Assembly: GCA_001970955.1 (NCBI GenBank) | Contig: MPUH01000043.1 | Coordinates: 62,001 to 126,000, forward strand | Direction: 5' to 3' | Source of the DNA: Stentor coeruleus | Lineage: Eukaryota > Ciliophora > Heterotrichea > Heterotrichida > Stentoridae | DNA: 64,000 bases | Shown: in pieces, positions 1 to 8,611 of the stretch | Numbering within the stretch: the stretch's first letter is position 1 | Layout of the letters: each line of letters starts with the position of its first letter | The notes under the pieces: model-generated | Told to the model about the DNA's origin: nothing | The model's database searches: none | What the model saw: the letters and a program-made list of their open reading frames with translations, nothing else | Program-made: the position numbers and the translations under genes

Positions 1-1175
1 TCTTCAATAATTTCAATAGCAGGACATATAAGTAAAATTCTATTAACAGATTCTTCTTCAAACATAATCTCAGTTTTCTTAACAACAACTCCAGGTTTAA
101 CCTCAGCAACACTTATAATCTCAGCCTGAAACCCTTGTACCACACTTTTCCTACTCGGTATAATACCTTCAGAAGATACAAAATCCCCAGTTAATACAAC
201 TTTATTTTCTTTATTTATATCAAAAGAAGGGTTGACTATCATTGAAAACTCCTGTGTCGAAACTTGTCCTTTAATCGGACTTACTGAACTCTCAGTTGAA
301 GTCATTTGAAAAGATCCAACCTGAGATTTTGTAACCCCAGTATCACATGATGTAACATTTATAGAATCATTTGGACAATATGAAAAATCTAAAAAAGGCT
401 TTTCTTTAGAAGGGATAGTCAAATTAAATATTTCTTCAGAGAACTTTTTTTCTAATACTTTAACTTCTTCAGGTATAGGATCAACAATTTTTTCAGCTTT
501 AAATTCTCTTTGGTATATAACAGTAACAGGTTTTGCTGTAATCCTATATTCTATTGTATTAAGAATCATACATATTTTCTTATTTGTTGGAATTGCTGAT
601 AATAATTCTTGAACCATACATTCAGGTGATATTTCTGATCCTTTTGTTTGTTCTTTTTTAGCTAGAAAATTTTGGAATTCTGAATTGTGAGGTTCGGGGT
701 TTATAGACATTTTGTTTTGTGATGTTGTGTCAAATAGTTTTGGGATTGGAATTGTTTCTTCTTGTACTGGTTGGATTATTTCTTCTATGATTTGAGGGGG
801 TTTTTGAGTTTCTTCAGGTTCAGGTATTTGAATTGGTTCTGGTTCTGGTTTTAGTTCTTGGACTGGTTTGGTTTCGGTTTTAGCTCCAACTTTTTTACCG
901 GTTTTGCCTGTTTTGCCTGTTTTTGCCCCTTTTTTAGCTCCGGCTTTGGCTCCAGCTTTCGCCCCTGCTTTTGCCCCAGTTTTAGCACCTGTTTTTGCCC
1001 CTGATTTCGCCCCAGCAAAGGCTGGGGCTTTTGCTCCTGCTTTTGCCCCTGCTTTTGCCCCTGCTTTTGCACCAACCTTTGCTGGGGCTTTTGCTCCTGC
1101 TTTTGCCCCTGCTTTTGCCCCAGCTTTTGCACCTACCTTTGCACCGGTCTTTACCCCTGCTTTTTTTTTGTCCAT
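1..1175 (-). CDS. Lys/Ala/Gly-repeat protein, partial (C-terminus beyond window)
   Basis: An open frame of about 391 codons runs from an ATG at 1175 down to base 1 with no stop, so the gene continues past the left edge. Residues 1 to about 85 are a basic low-complexity tail made of GAK/AGAK/TGAK steps, resembling linker-histone H1 tails or other Lys/Ala-rich proteins. It is followed by a Pro/Glu-rich acidic stretch (PEPEPIQIPEPEE) and then by a more complex region of ordinary composition rich in Val, Ile, Ser and Glu. I do not recognise a domain in the latter part. The basic tail could bind nucleic acid or microtubules, but that is inference. DNA upstream of the start on the coding strand would be 1176-1391, which is shared with the 3' end of the next minus gene. 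Confidence is high that it is a gene, low for any function. Confidence 0.8.
   Translation of the reverse strand, partial: MDKKKAGVKTGAKVGAKAGAKAGAKAGAKAPAKVGAKAGAKAGAKAGAKAPAFAGAKSGAKTGAKTGAKAGAKAGAKAGAKKGAKTGKTGKTGKKVGAKTETKPVQELKPEPEPIQIPEPEETQKPPQIIEEIIQPVQEETIPIPKLFDTTSQNKMSINPEPHNSEFQNFLAKKEQTKGSEISPECMVQELLSAIPTNKKICMILNTIEYRITAKPVTVIYQREFKAEKIVDPIPEEVKVLEKKFSEEIFNLTIPSKEKPFLDFSYCPNDSINVTSCDTGVTKSQVGSFQMTSTESSVSPIKGQVSTQEFSMIVNPSFDINKENKVVLTGDFVSSEGIIPSRKSVVQGFQAEIISVAEVKPGVVVKKTEIMFEEESVNRILLICPAIEIIE
1021..1140. repeat. 60-bp tandem duplication inside the GAK-repeat coding region
   Basis: Bases 1021-1080 and 1081-1140 are the same 60-bp unit repeated head to tail with only two or so mismatches. 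The unit itself is built from smaller gcttttgccc-type steps that encode the GAKA repeats, so the array probably changes in length by slippage or unequal exchange. Confidence 0.85.
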
Positions 1176-1391
1176 TTTATGAGATTTTTAGAATTAGATC
1201 TAAATGTGCACATCTCAAAATTTTTCTAAAAACTAATCTAAATCTTATAATTATATTATAAAATCCATAACCTCTAACAAAAAATGTGTTTATTCCACAG
1301 ATACTTATTTACACAATTCCTACAACATTATTCTATCTACACTTTTAAACCTATAATTATCATTGCTACAATTAAAACCTCAACAAAAAAC

Positions 1392-2177
1392 TTATAAAAT
1401 AACTAAGATAAAAAGCGAAACCAAATAAAAAACGCTATCTGACTGATAAAGTGTCGTAGAAGTATCAACAAGTGTTTTTGTATTACTTTCCTCAAACAAA
1501 TTCGTAATTTTTTTAACTTGCCACTCAGCAGCTTCTTTAACATCCTTGATTATATACCAAAGCACTTCATCCTGACAAAACCCAAGATCTGGAGTTGTTG
1601 ATGTGCCTTTATAATGATAATATTCATCAGTGTTCGCAACAATTTCCCTCAAATTAATATTAGAACTCGGGACTAACGAAAGTGTATTTCCAGTTGCATT
1701 AGGCCAATGCATGACATCCAAAGTATTTAAAAAATAACTCTCTTTACCATTCTGAATAATAACTGAGACTATTGCCAGATTAGGTTTATCTCTTTCCCAG
1801 TATTTATCCATAATCCTACAAATAATTTCCATTTCCATAGGGTAGAAAGTTCCTCCAATTTTATGTTCTGAGGGAGTGTGAAATTCTATGCTTTCCACGT
1901 TAAAAATCCTTCGACCATTCATATCACCAACTTCGATATACCCTAAAGCGCTTTTGATTTTTATAAGGTTGCCTGTATTTGTTATTGTTTGAGTGCCGGT
2001 ATAACCTAGAAATGCCATTTTCATTTGAAGTGATGAACTGATTTTCGATGTATTTTCTATGTTTAAGGATCTTGGGGAACCAGTGATAGAATTACAGTTT
2101 CCTCCCCATGATCCTTGATTTCCATAGTCCCATGCTTGAGAAAGGGATAGAGTTATGAGAATAAGAACAAGTTTCAT
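1392..2177 (-). CDS. Alpha-carbonic anhydrase-like protein, probably inactive, secreted/GPI-type
   Basis: This 261-aa protein has a signal peptide (about 1-15), then the alpha-carbonic anhydrase fold signature: WDYGNQGSW near the mature N-terminus, a Cys at 28 and a partner Cys at 201 in the TTPDLGFCQDEVLWY block (normally TTPPCxExVxW), and the core block EFHTPSEHKIGG. The family binds zinc through three His residues (HxH plus one in ELHIVH). Here the first is Glu98, the second is His100, and the third is Glu117 (MEMEII), so two of three ligands are missing. The length is normal for the family. The extreme C-terminus is a hydrophobic tail (YLVSLFILVIL) of the kind removed for GPI attachment. 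It probably acts outside the cell or in the secretory pathway as a carbonic-anhydrase-related binding protein, not an enzyme. Family assignment is strong; loss of activity is inferred from residues. Confidence 0.8.
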   Translation of the reverse strand: MKLVLILITLSLSQAWDYGNQGSWGGNCNSITGSPRSLNIENTSKISSSLQMKMAFLGYTGTQTITNTGNLIKIKSALGYIEVGDMNGRRIFNVESIEFHTPSEHKIGGTFYPMEMEIICRIMDKYWERDKPNLAIVSVIIQNGKESYFLNTLDVMHWPNATGNTLSLVPSSNINLREIVANTDEYYHYKGTSTTPDLGFCQDEVLWYIIKDVKEAAEWQVKKITNLFEESNTKTLVDTSTTLYQSDSVFYLVSLFILVIL

Positions 2178-2847
2178 TTTATTATAGATGAAGTTTTATG
2201 GGAAATAAGTTTAAGTATTGTTTTCGGTTTGATTAGAATTATGAAGAATATGAGATGATTTTATCTAGAATTTTTTTGAGGCTAGATACTTTAGGATGTT
2301 AGGATAAGAATTGAATGGGAGGATATGGCTGGGATTTAAATATAAATTGTTTTAATATGGTCAAGATTTTGGGTGTGGATTAAGGTTAATATGATTGTTT
2401 TTGTTATAAAAAATTATATGCTAATCTTGAAAGATTTTGGTTTTGGCAATTGGATTTTTTATTTTATAAAGTTTTTATGAATTGTTTGGAGGAGGGTAAG
2501 AATGTGTTTGTGATCAATTTTAATGTAATGCAGCATGGAAAGTTAGGAAATATTGTATGCTTGATTTTTGATGTTGGAAAATATTTATTTAAGTAGAATA
2601 GTTTTTACTAAAACTTAACACAATAAAAATTCATAATTTTGATTTAAAACTTTCTATTTTATACAACAGAATTTTTAGATAAACATACTATTTTATCATC
2701 AAATTAATCCTTTTCTAAAATAAAAAGCAGATTTCCATACCGCAATCATTCTATATCTTCCCTAGCACCTAAAACCTTTGAAACAATCATCAATGCAAAA
2801 TCTCTAACTTATAATCACATAAAAAAATAAGCATTATTTCAAAATAA
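2178..2847. promoter_or_regulatory. Divergent intergenic region with strand-composition flip
   Basis: No gene is seen. Bases 2178 to about 2590 are G/T-rich on the plus strand (C/A-rich on the minus coding strand, i.e. upstream of the carbonic anhydrase-like gene), and from about 2600 to 2847 the plus strand becomes A/C-rich (upstream of the nucleoporin gene). Both promoters must lie here. No TATA-like element is called. Confidence 0.5.
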
Positions 2848-4344
2848 ATGAGTTTATTTGGTAATCCAACAGGAGGATCTTTATTTGGTGGAGGACAGCC
2901 AGCTTCAACAACAAATTCCTCATTATTTTCATCAATAACAGGGTCTACAAACCCTGGACAAGGTCTTTTTTCAGGAGGATCAGGCCAAGGTCCATTATTT
3001 GGTCAGAATCCACCAACTGGAGGTGGAGGAACTAATCCAGGCGGTGGTTTATTTGGGGGAAATCCAGGTGGAGGAACAAATACAGGTGGTAGTTTATTTG
3101 GGGGAAATCCAGGAGGAGGAACAAATACAGGTGGTGGTTTATTTGGAGGAAATCCAGGTGGAGGAACTAATACAGGTGGTAGTTTATTTGGAGGAAATCC
3201 AGGTGGAGGAACTAATACAGGAGGTGGCTTATTTGGAGGAAATCCAGGTGGAGGAACTAATACAGGTGGTAGTTTATTTGGGGGAAATCCAGGGACTAAT
3301 ACAGGAGGTGGTTTATTTGGGGGAAATACAGGTGGAGGAACTAATACAGGTGGTAGTCTTTTTGGGGGAAATCCAGGTGCAGGAACTAATACAGGTGGTA
3401 GTCTTTTTGGGGGAAATCCAGGTGCAGGGACTAATGCAGGTGGTCTTTTCGGACCTACTCCATCAAACACTGGAAGCTTATTTGGTGGAGGCACAGGAGG
3501 TGGACCAACAGGGCTTTTCGGCCAGTCTACCGCAGGAAATACCCCAGGAAATTTTTTTTCCCAACCTGGTCTTTTCAGTAATCAACCATCAATGCTTGGA
3601 CAAAATCTTTCAGGTACATTAACTTTCAATCCAAATGCTGGACCTATGCCATTTGTCCCATCTCAAGACATTTTCTCTAAAAAAATCAGTGAACTTTCCG
3701 AAAATACAAAAAACAATCTCTTCAACTTCAAAGGGCAAATTGATAGAAATGAAGCTAGTCTTAACCAATCAGAAAGTATCCTAAACAGCATAACAAAATA
3801 CAAAGATGAACTTAAACAACGTATTATAACACTTTTTACCTTTTCACGTAGGGTACAAACAGGTGAAAAACGTTGTAAAGTTACAATTGAAACAGTAAAA
3901 AAATTCCAAATGAATGTTAACAGTTTTGTAAAAGAAGCAGTAAAAGTTTTTAATCATTGTGATAGCGCAGATCAATATCATCAAATCGAATCTCCAGCTG
4001 GATTTTTAAGTGATATGCTTATAACATGTGAGGAAAGATTAAAATTAATAGAAGAAAATTTTAAAGAAATTCAAGAGATTGTTAGTGTTGAAAATAGACC
4101 TTTTGAATTATCGATGCTTGTAAATACTATTGCTATGATGCAAGAAAAATTTGAATTAGTATCAAGTGTAGCTTATGATGTGCATAAAAGAGTTCAAGAA
4201 GTTTTAGTGAAATACCCTGTTACTTCTAATAATATTGGCAGTGCGGATAAAAAAGGAAGTAAAGTTGAAAAAGGATCAGGACAAAAAAGTTATTCAAGCC
4301 TTAGGGATATTATAACAGGAAGATTAAGAGACTTTGATAATTAG
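2848..4344 (+). CDS. FG-repeat nucleoporin, Nup58/Nup49-type
   Basis: The 498-aa protein has an N-terminal half (1 to about 255) of GLFGG/SLFGG repeats, the phenylalanine-glycine repeats that line the nuclear pore and bind transport receptors. The C-terminal half (about 275-480) is helical and coiled-coil-like, with a segment ESPAGFLSDMLITCEERLK that resembles the Nup58/Nup45 (yeast Nup49) alpha-helical region, which assembles with Nup62 and Nup54 in the central channel. It lacks the autoproteolytic HFS domain expected of Nup98/Nup145, although GLFG repeats are typical of that group. The start codon is the first ATG after an A/C-rich leader. Expected location is the pore of one of the nuclei; ciliates are known to use different FG repeats for macro- and micronuclear pores, so the GLFG type may matter for that. 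Assignment within the central-channel group is moderately sure. Confidence 0.75.
   Translation: MSLFGNPTGGSLFGGGQPASTTNSSLFSSITGSTNPGQGLFSGGSGQGPLFGQNPPTGGGGTNPGGGLFGGNPGGGTNTGGSLFGGNPGGGTNTGGGLFGGNPGGGTNTGGSLFGGNPGGGTNTGGGLFGGNPGGGTNTGGSLFGGNPGTNTGGGLFGGNTGGGTNTGGSLFGGNPGAGTNTGGSLFGGNPGAGTNAGGLFGPTPSNTGSLFGGGTGGGPTGLFGQSTAGNTPGNFFSQPGLFSNQPSMLGQNLSGTLTFNPNAGPMPFVPSQDIFSKKISELSENTKNNLFNFKGQIDRNEASLNQSESILNSITKYKDELKQRIITLFTFSRRVQTGEKRCKVTIETVKKFQMNVNSFVKEAVKVFNHCDSADQYHQIESPAGFLSDMLITCEERLKLIEENFKEIQEIVSVENRPFELSMLVNTIAMMQEKFELVSSVAYDVHKRVQEVLVKYPVTSNNIGSADKKGSKVEKGSGQKSYSSLRDIITGRLRDFDN
3030..3445 (+). repeat. 45-bp coding minisatellite of the nucleoporin
   Basis: About nine near-identical units of 45 bp (with one shorter unit near 3290) encode NPGGGTNTGGSLFGG-type repeats. 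The near identity at the DNA level, including silent positions, points to recent expansion or ongoing homogenisation. The array leaves all reading frames open, so overlapping frames here are not genes. Confidence 0.9.
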
Positions 4345-4902
4345 ATAGATTTTTTTTGATATATACGATTAATATTTTATGGATTTAAGATATGGGTTCA
4401 TAATAAGGATTTATAATGTTTTTTGTGTAGGAATTTACTTAGTATTTTGAAGGTTTTTATAAGAGATTTTGTAATGATTTAGGTTTTAAGAATTTTGATA
4501 TAAAAAAATTGGTAGTTAGGTCGAAGATTTATATAGGAAAAGTTAGAATAATGGATTTTACTCATAAGTTTAAGGGTTTTAAAAAAATTTATTGATAGAA
4601 AATTGATAATAGATTTTTATAAGCATAGTTACTAATGCTAACAGAAATATGATGAATAAACATAATTAATATATGATTTAATACAAAATACTAAAAAACA
4701 AATAAATTCTTATAATAACACTCACAATATCACACCATCACTTATGAATGTATAAAATTCCCCTTTATCTAATTTAAAAAATATTATCATTCAAAATCAT
4801 TAAAACAAAACCATTGTTAATAAATTAAATACCTCATTGGCAAATAACAATCTAACATATATTCCATGTTATTTTTATTCTGTATAAAAATCAAGTAAAA
4901 AA
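4345..4902. other. Intergenic region between tandem plus genes
   Basis: No gene is seen. The plus strand is G/T-rich to about 4640 (downstream of the nucleoporin) and then turns A/C-rich to 4902 (upstream of the next gene), with a sharp change near 4640. Confidence 0.5.
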
Positions 4903-5697
4903 ATGAGTAATCTTCCAAACACTGTATCTCATTCTGCCCCAAAGATTTGTGCATTTTGTTCAAAGTCCAAACTTAAAAACATTAAAATTACAGTATCACA
5001 AGGCTGTTCTCCAAGTAGTTATGCTATTTCTAATATTCCATTAGAAGTCTCAGCATTAAAACAAGAAAATATTTTTTTCGATAAGTCTTATTCTATACTG
5101 GACTTGCAAATGCTTGGAGAAGATAGTCCAGTTGATTCATATGATTTTATTAATCATGAAAAGACTTTAAAGAAATCAAAAAGTGCTTCTGAAGATTTAG
5201 ATCTTTACAGTTTTCCAGTTCAAAACAGTGAATCACGAAAAACAAAGACTATTTTTTTTAACTATCCAGTTAGTATTGATGAAATTGATGAGGATGATAA
5301 AATATCAACACCTTCTTTGTCTGATATTATACCTAATGATTTTCCATGTATCAAATTGCAGGATCCACCAAAAAATAGGCATAGGAGGAGAAAAGAAAGG
5401 TGCACATTCAATAATGAAACTTTATCAGAACAAAGAATTAAAGGAGTTTTGAAAAATTATAAACTGAAAAGAAGGTATGGCTTCATCAAAACTGAAAACT
5501 CAACAATTTTTTTATGTGAAGATGATCTGATATTGTCTGGAGTTCATTTAAAGAAGTTTAAAGATTCTGTTTCCCGAAAAATACCAATTTACCTAGAATT
5601 TAATCTAAAAACTATATTAGAGAATGGAAAAGAAGTTCAAAGAGCAGCAAATATACAAATAAATTTTGGAAATGACTCATCAGTGAGCAATATATAA
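4903..5697 (+). CDS. Cold-shock-domain-like protein
   Basis: This 264-aa protein begins with a short Cys motif (CAFCSK, residues 17-22), has a long low-complexity acidic and Ser-rich middle, a basic patch (KNRHRRRKERC, about 157-167) and a C-terminal region (about 178-255) that matches the cold-shock-domain pattern: GVLKNYKLKRRYGFIKTEN followed by a beta strand IFLCEDDL and a later strand. In that fold the YGFI strand holds the RNP1-like nucleic-acid-binding residues. It is therefore probably a single-strand RNA or DNA binding protein acting in mRNA control. The N-terminal region has no recognisable domain. The stop is TAA, followed by a purine-rich trailer. The cold-shock call is moderately sure; the target is unknown. 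Confidence 0.65.
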   Translation: MSNLPNTVSHSAPKICAFCSKSKLKNIKITVSQGCSPSSYAISNIPLEVSALKQENIFFDKSYSILDLQMLGEDSPVDSYDFINHEKTLKKSKSASEDLDLYSFPVQNSESRKTKTIFFNYPVSIDEIDEDDKISTPSLSDIIPNDFPCIKLQDPPKNRHRRRKERCTFNNETLSEQRIKGVLKNYKLKRRYGFIKTENSTIFLCEDDLILSGVHLKKFKDSVSRKIPIYLEFNLKTILENGKEVQRAANIQINFGNDSSVSNI

Positions 5698-6104
5698 TCT
5701 TTATAAAGAGAGAAGATATAAAGAAGTCTAGCTAAAATTTTTTAGAAATCTTCTCTATAAGATTAGTAAACTTGAAATAAAGTATAAATAATCGATTAGA
5801 TAATACAATCAAACTTTATTCTTCAAGTAATTAGAAGTTTAGAATCAGAGATATGAATTTACGAAATCATAGTAAAATGTTTTAAATTAAGAAATTTATT
5901 TATGAGAAATAGTTATTTAATTAAAATTAAGAGGCTTTTGCTTTCAAATTGAAGTAATACGATGCTAATAGTCAAAACTAGTATGACTAAAATTATAGGG
6001 GAAATCAAAAAACCACAGCAATTCCATCAAAAACGAAAACAAAAATCCATATAAATTTTTACAATAGCCTAAAAAAAAAATATACTCAAAAATTTCCAAT
6101 TACC
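5698..6104. terminator. Convergent 3' intergenic region
   Basis: This region lies between two genes whose 3' ends face each other. The plus strand is purine/T-rich to about 5990 and A/C-rich from about 6000 to 6104, matching downstream composition for both genes. No further gene is seen. Confidence 0.45.
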
Positions 6105-6788
6105 TTATCTATCAATATTCGGGTAAAACTTGGCAAAATCTTTCTGAGTCCTAACCGTCTCCTGTGGTGTGCTTTTTATCTTTCTCAACAACTCCATATT
6201 TTCTCTATCAAGAGCAACATAAAATCCTTTAGCATAGTAATACTCCCTAACTACCTCCAAATAAACAGCAAAAAAGTACAGAAATGGTAAAAATAAACTA
6301 AATTTCGCATATGTTTTCCAAGTAACCCTAACCCCATGTTTCTCTTTAACCTCATGAAAAATCTGTTGTTCCACATTTCTATCCGACCCCATATCTTTAG
6401 GTTTCCCTATAGCTAAAATCTTAGCTTTTTTCCCCCATAAAATAATATCTTTGTCTTGAGGGATGTTTTTAGGGTCAACATCTTCTAATAAAATCTGATC
6501 ATTATCATAAATTTTAACTTCACCCAAATCAGCTTGTAAAGTATCTTGACCTAAGTCTTTTAATGTTGAAATATCTGCTGATTTGAACTTGAGTTCAGGG
6601 TCGTTTATAGAGATTTTCCCATCACTAAGTATTCTGTGTGCTAAATTGTTACTTTTATTATCAATAGTCACTGGGGAATTAGAAAAGTACCCGGTTTCTT
6701 GTAAAGAAACATGTTTTTCAGAAGATGTCCTTAAGGTTTTTTCTGATTTTTTGATTAACTCAGTAAAGAACCTTTTTACTAATGACAT
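6105..6788 (-). CDS. Hypothetical single-pass membrane protein
   Basis: I do not recognise this 227-aa protein. Its N-terminal 130 residues are polar, with a moderately conserved-looking block (GEVKIYDNDQILLEDVDPKNI). A single hydrophobic segment at about 163-180 (FSLFLPFLYFFAVYLEVV) follows a basic stretch, and the C-terminal 45 residues are charged. The N-terminus (MSLVKRFFTELIKKSEKTLR) is basic and amphipathic, which would fit a mitochondrial import signal; that is inference. It ends with TAA and its start lies only about 40 bp from the stop of the upstream minus gene for the CDPK, so the two share a very short spacer. Confidence 0.6.
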   Translation of the reverse strand: MSLVKRFFTELIKKSEKTLRTSSEKHVSLQETGYFSNSPVTIDNKSNNLAHRILSDGKISINDPELKFKSADISTLKDLGQDTLQADLGEVKIYDNDQILLEDVDPKNIPQDKDIILWGKKAKILAIGKPKDMGSDRNVEQQIFHEVKEKHGVRVTWKTYAKFSLFLPFLYFFAVYLEVVREYYYAKGFYVALDRENMELLRKIKSTPQETVRTQKDFAKFYPNIDR

Positions 6789-6828
6789 TTAGAAATGATT
6801 ATTAAAATTTGCAATACTAGAAACTGTA

Positions 6829-8304
6829 TTACAAAGCTAAAGCTAGAGATGGGGTTATGGTTTTAAGTAGAAGACCAAACTCTTCAATATCGATTTCCCC
6901 ATCGCCGTTGACGTCGAATTCTTGGATTACTTTAGACCATATGCTGGCATCTAAAGCTCTTTCTCCTTCAAGTATTCTTTTCATCTCCTCTGCACTTATC
7001 TTCCCATTCCCATCATGGTCAAACAATCTAAATGCCGCTGTTAAATGCTCTTCAGAAAGAACTTTTTTATTATCTAAATTCGCCCTAAGGAACTCTGAAT
7101 AATCAATATACCCATTCTTATCCAAATCAACTTCCTTAATAATTTTCTCTACCAAATCCTTAGCTTCTTCTTCATCCATGATCTTAGAATACTCATTAAT
7201 CAACTCACTTCCACTAATTTTCCCATCATGATTTGCATCTATAGACATAAAAACTTCTTTTAAATCCTTAATATCACTGGCAGAAATATATTGTGTTGTA
7301 ATATATGTTTTAATAGCATCTCTTAATATTGACGTAGATCTAAAATCTCTAAGGTTATTAAGTGTTTTTGTAACTTTGCTTTCATGTACAGAGTTTTTAT
7401 TATTTGCAATAATCCACTTATGTTTCAATGCTTCTTCAGGTGTTAATCTAACTTCTTCTTTACATAACAATTGATTTATTAAAGCTTTAGCTGAATCTGA
7501 TATATTAGGCCATGGATTATTTGTTAAAGAAAATGACCCTTGTTTTATTGACTCCATTATTTCTTGGTTGTTTTTTCCATCAAAAGGAGGATACCCAGAA
7601 AGCATTATATACATTATAATCCCAGCGCTCCACATATCACATGATACTGTGTACATCCCATCAAAAACTTCAGGGCTCATATAAAATACAGTCCCAGCAT
7701 TTCCTTTGATTTTAACCCCAGTTTCATTTAGTATCAAAGCTGTGCCGAAATCTATGATTTTTATATTTGTAATATCATGTTTTTCTTCTAATAAAATGTT
7801 TTCTGGCTTTAAATCTCTATGGACAACTCCTAGTTTTTTAAGATATTCTAATGTTAGAAAAATCTGCTTCATTATACAAGCGGAACAGGATTCGCTAAGA
7901 CCACCTCTTTCAACGATTTCACTGAATAGTTCGCCACCTTTACAATATTCCATTACAATATAGAGTCTTTTGACTTCTTCAAAGAATTCATATACACGGA
8001 TTATATTAGGATGATCAAGACTTTTAAGAATTTTTATTTCGTTATCAAGGGTTTCTCGATGATGGGCTGATGTTAAAAGATCTTTACGTATGATTTTTAC
8101 AGCTCTTTTTATCAGTGAAGATCTATGAGCACATACTCTAACTTCTCCAAATGTTCCTGTTCCTAATAGTTTTCCTAAACGATATACATCTTGAAAACTG
8201 TGCTCATTTTCTAAGACAAAGTTCCCTGGTTGTACAACTACATGATTTGGTGGTTCGAGTTTTGTAGGTACTTTTTTAAATTGAGGCTTTATTGAACAAC
8301 CCAT
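6829..8304 (-). CDS. Calcium-dependent protein kinase (CDPK)
   Basis: The 491-aa protein starts MGCSIKPQF, giving Gly2 for myristoylation and Cys3 for palmitoylation, so it is probably tethered to membranes. A Ser/Thr kinase domain spans about 40-298, with the glycine loop LGTGTFGEVR, catalytic lysine in RAVKII, HRDLKPEN, DFG and the SPE version of APE. A junction/autoinhibitory helix follows, then four EF-hands with complete loops: DANHDGKISGSEL, DLDKNGYIDYSEF, DHDGNGKISAEEM and DVNGDGEIDIEEF. This is the canonical CDPK layout shared by plants, ciliates and apicomplexans: calcium binding by the EF-hands releases the kinase. All catalytic residues are present. No intron is needed. The short upstream region is G/T-rich on plus, as expected for a minus-strand promoter here. 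Confidence 0.95.
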   Translation of the reverse strand: MGCSIKPQFKKVPTKLEPPNHVVVQPGNFVLENEHSFQDVYRLGKLLGTGTFGEVRVCAHRSSLIKRAVKIIRKDLLTSAHHRETLDNEIKILKSLDHPNIIRVYEFFEEVKRLYIVMEYCKGGELFSEIVERGGLSESCSACIMKQIFLTLEYLKKLGVVHRDLKPENILLEEKHDITNIKIIDFGTALILNETGVKIKGNAGTVFYMSPEVFDGMYTVSCDMWSAGIIMYIMLSGYPPFDGKNNQEIMESIKQGSFSLTNNPWPNISDSAKALINQLLCKEEVRLTPEEALKHKWIIANNKNSVHESKVTKTLNNLRDFRSTSILRDAIKTYITTQYISASDIKDLKEVFMSIDANHDGKISGSELINEYSKIMDEEEAKDLVEKIIKEVDLDKNGYIDYSEFLRANLDNKKVLSEEHLTAAFRLFDHDGNGKISAEEMKRILEGERALDASIWSKVIQEFDVNGDGEIDIEEFGLLLKTITPSLALAL

Positions 8305-8611
8305 TTATTTTATTTTTTTTAATATTTTGGAATGATGATATGTAGTGGTGTGAATAGTTTTATGGTAATGACAGGTTTTTTTTTTTTTTTTGGATTTGGC
8401 TTGCATTGAGTTTTATAAGATTTTTATAACAGTTTGATGTTATTTTATATACTTTAATTTGTAAGCTAAAAAAAGTCATAATATAGTCGGGGCGATTTTT
8501 ATTCCTAGGTTTTCAAAATTTTAAACTAATGCATTTTCTCAACCTTTTTACATATAAAACTTTCATACTTTTAACATATAAAAAACAACAAGATATCATT
8601 TTACTATATTT
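8305..8611. other. Intergenic region between tandem minus genes
   Basis: No gene is seen. It contains a poly-T run near 8370 and changes from G/T-rich (upstream of the CDPK on the minus strand) to A/C-rich near 8500 (downstream of the next minus gene). Confidence 0.4.

Noticed and set aside
868-1182. Plus-strand frame of about 104 codons rich in FAPA repeats
   Set aside because: It is the antisense reading of the GAK-repeat gene on minus; the repeat leaves several frames open.
2999-3622. Two long overlapping frames over the nucleoporin repeat
   Set aside because: Shadows created by the 45-bp array; only the FG frame continues into non-repetitive coding sequence.
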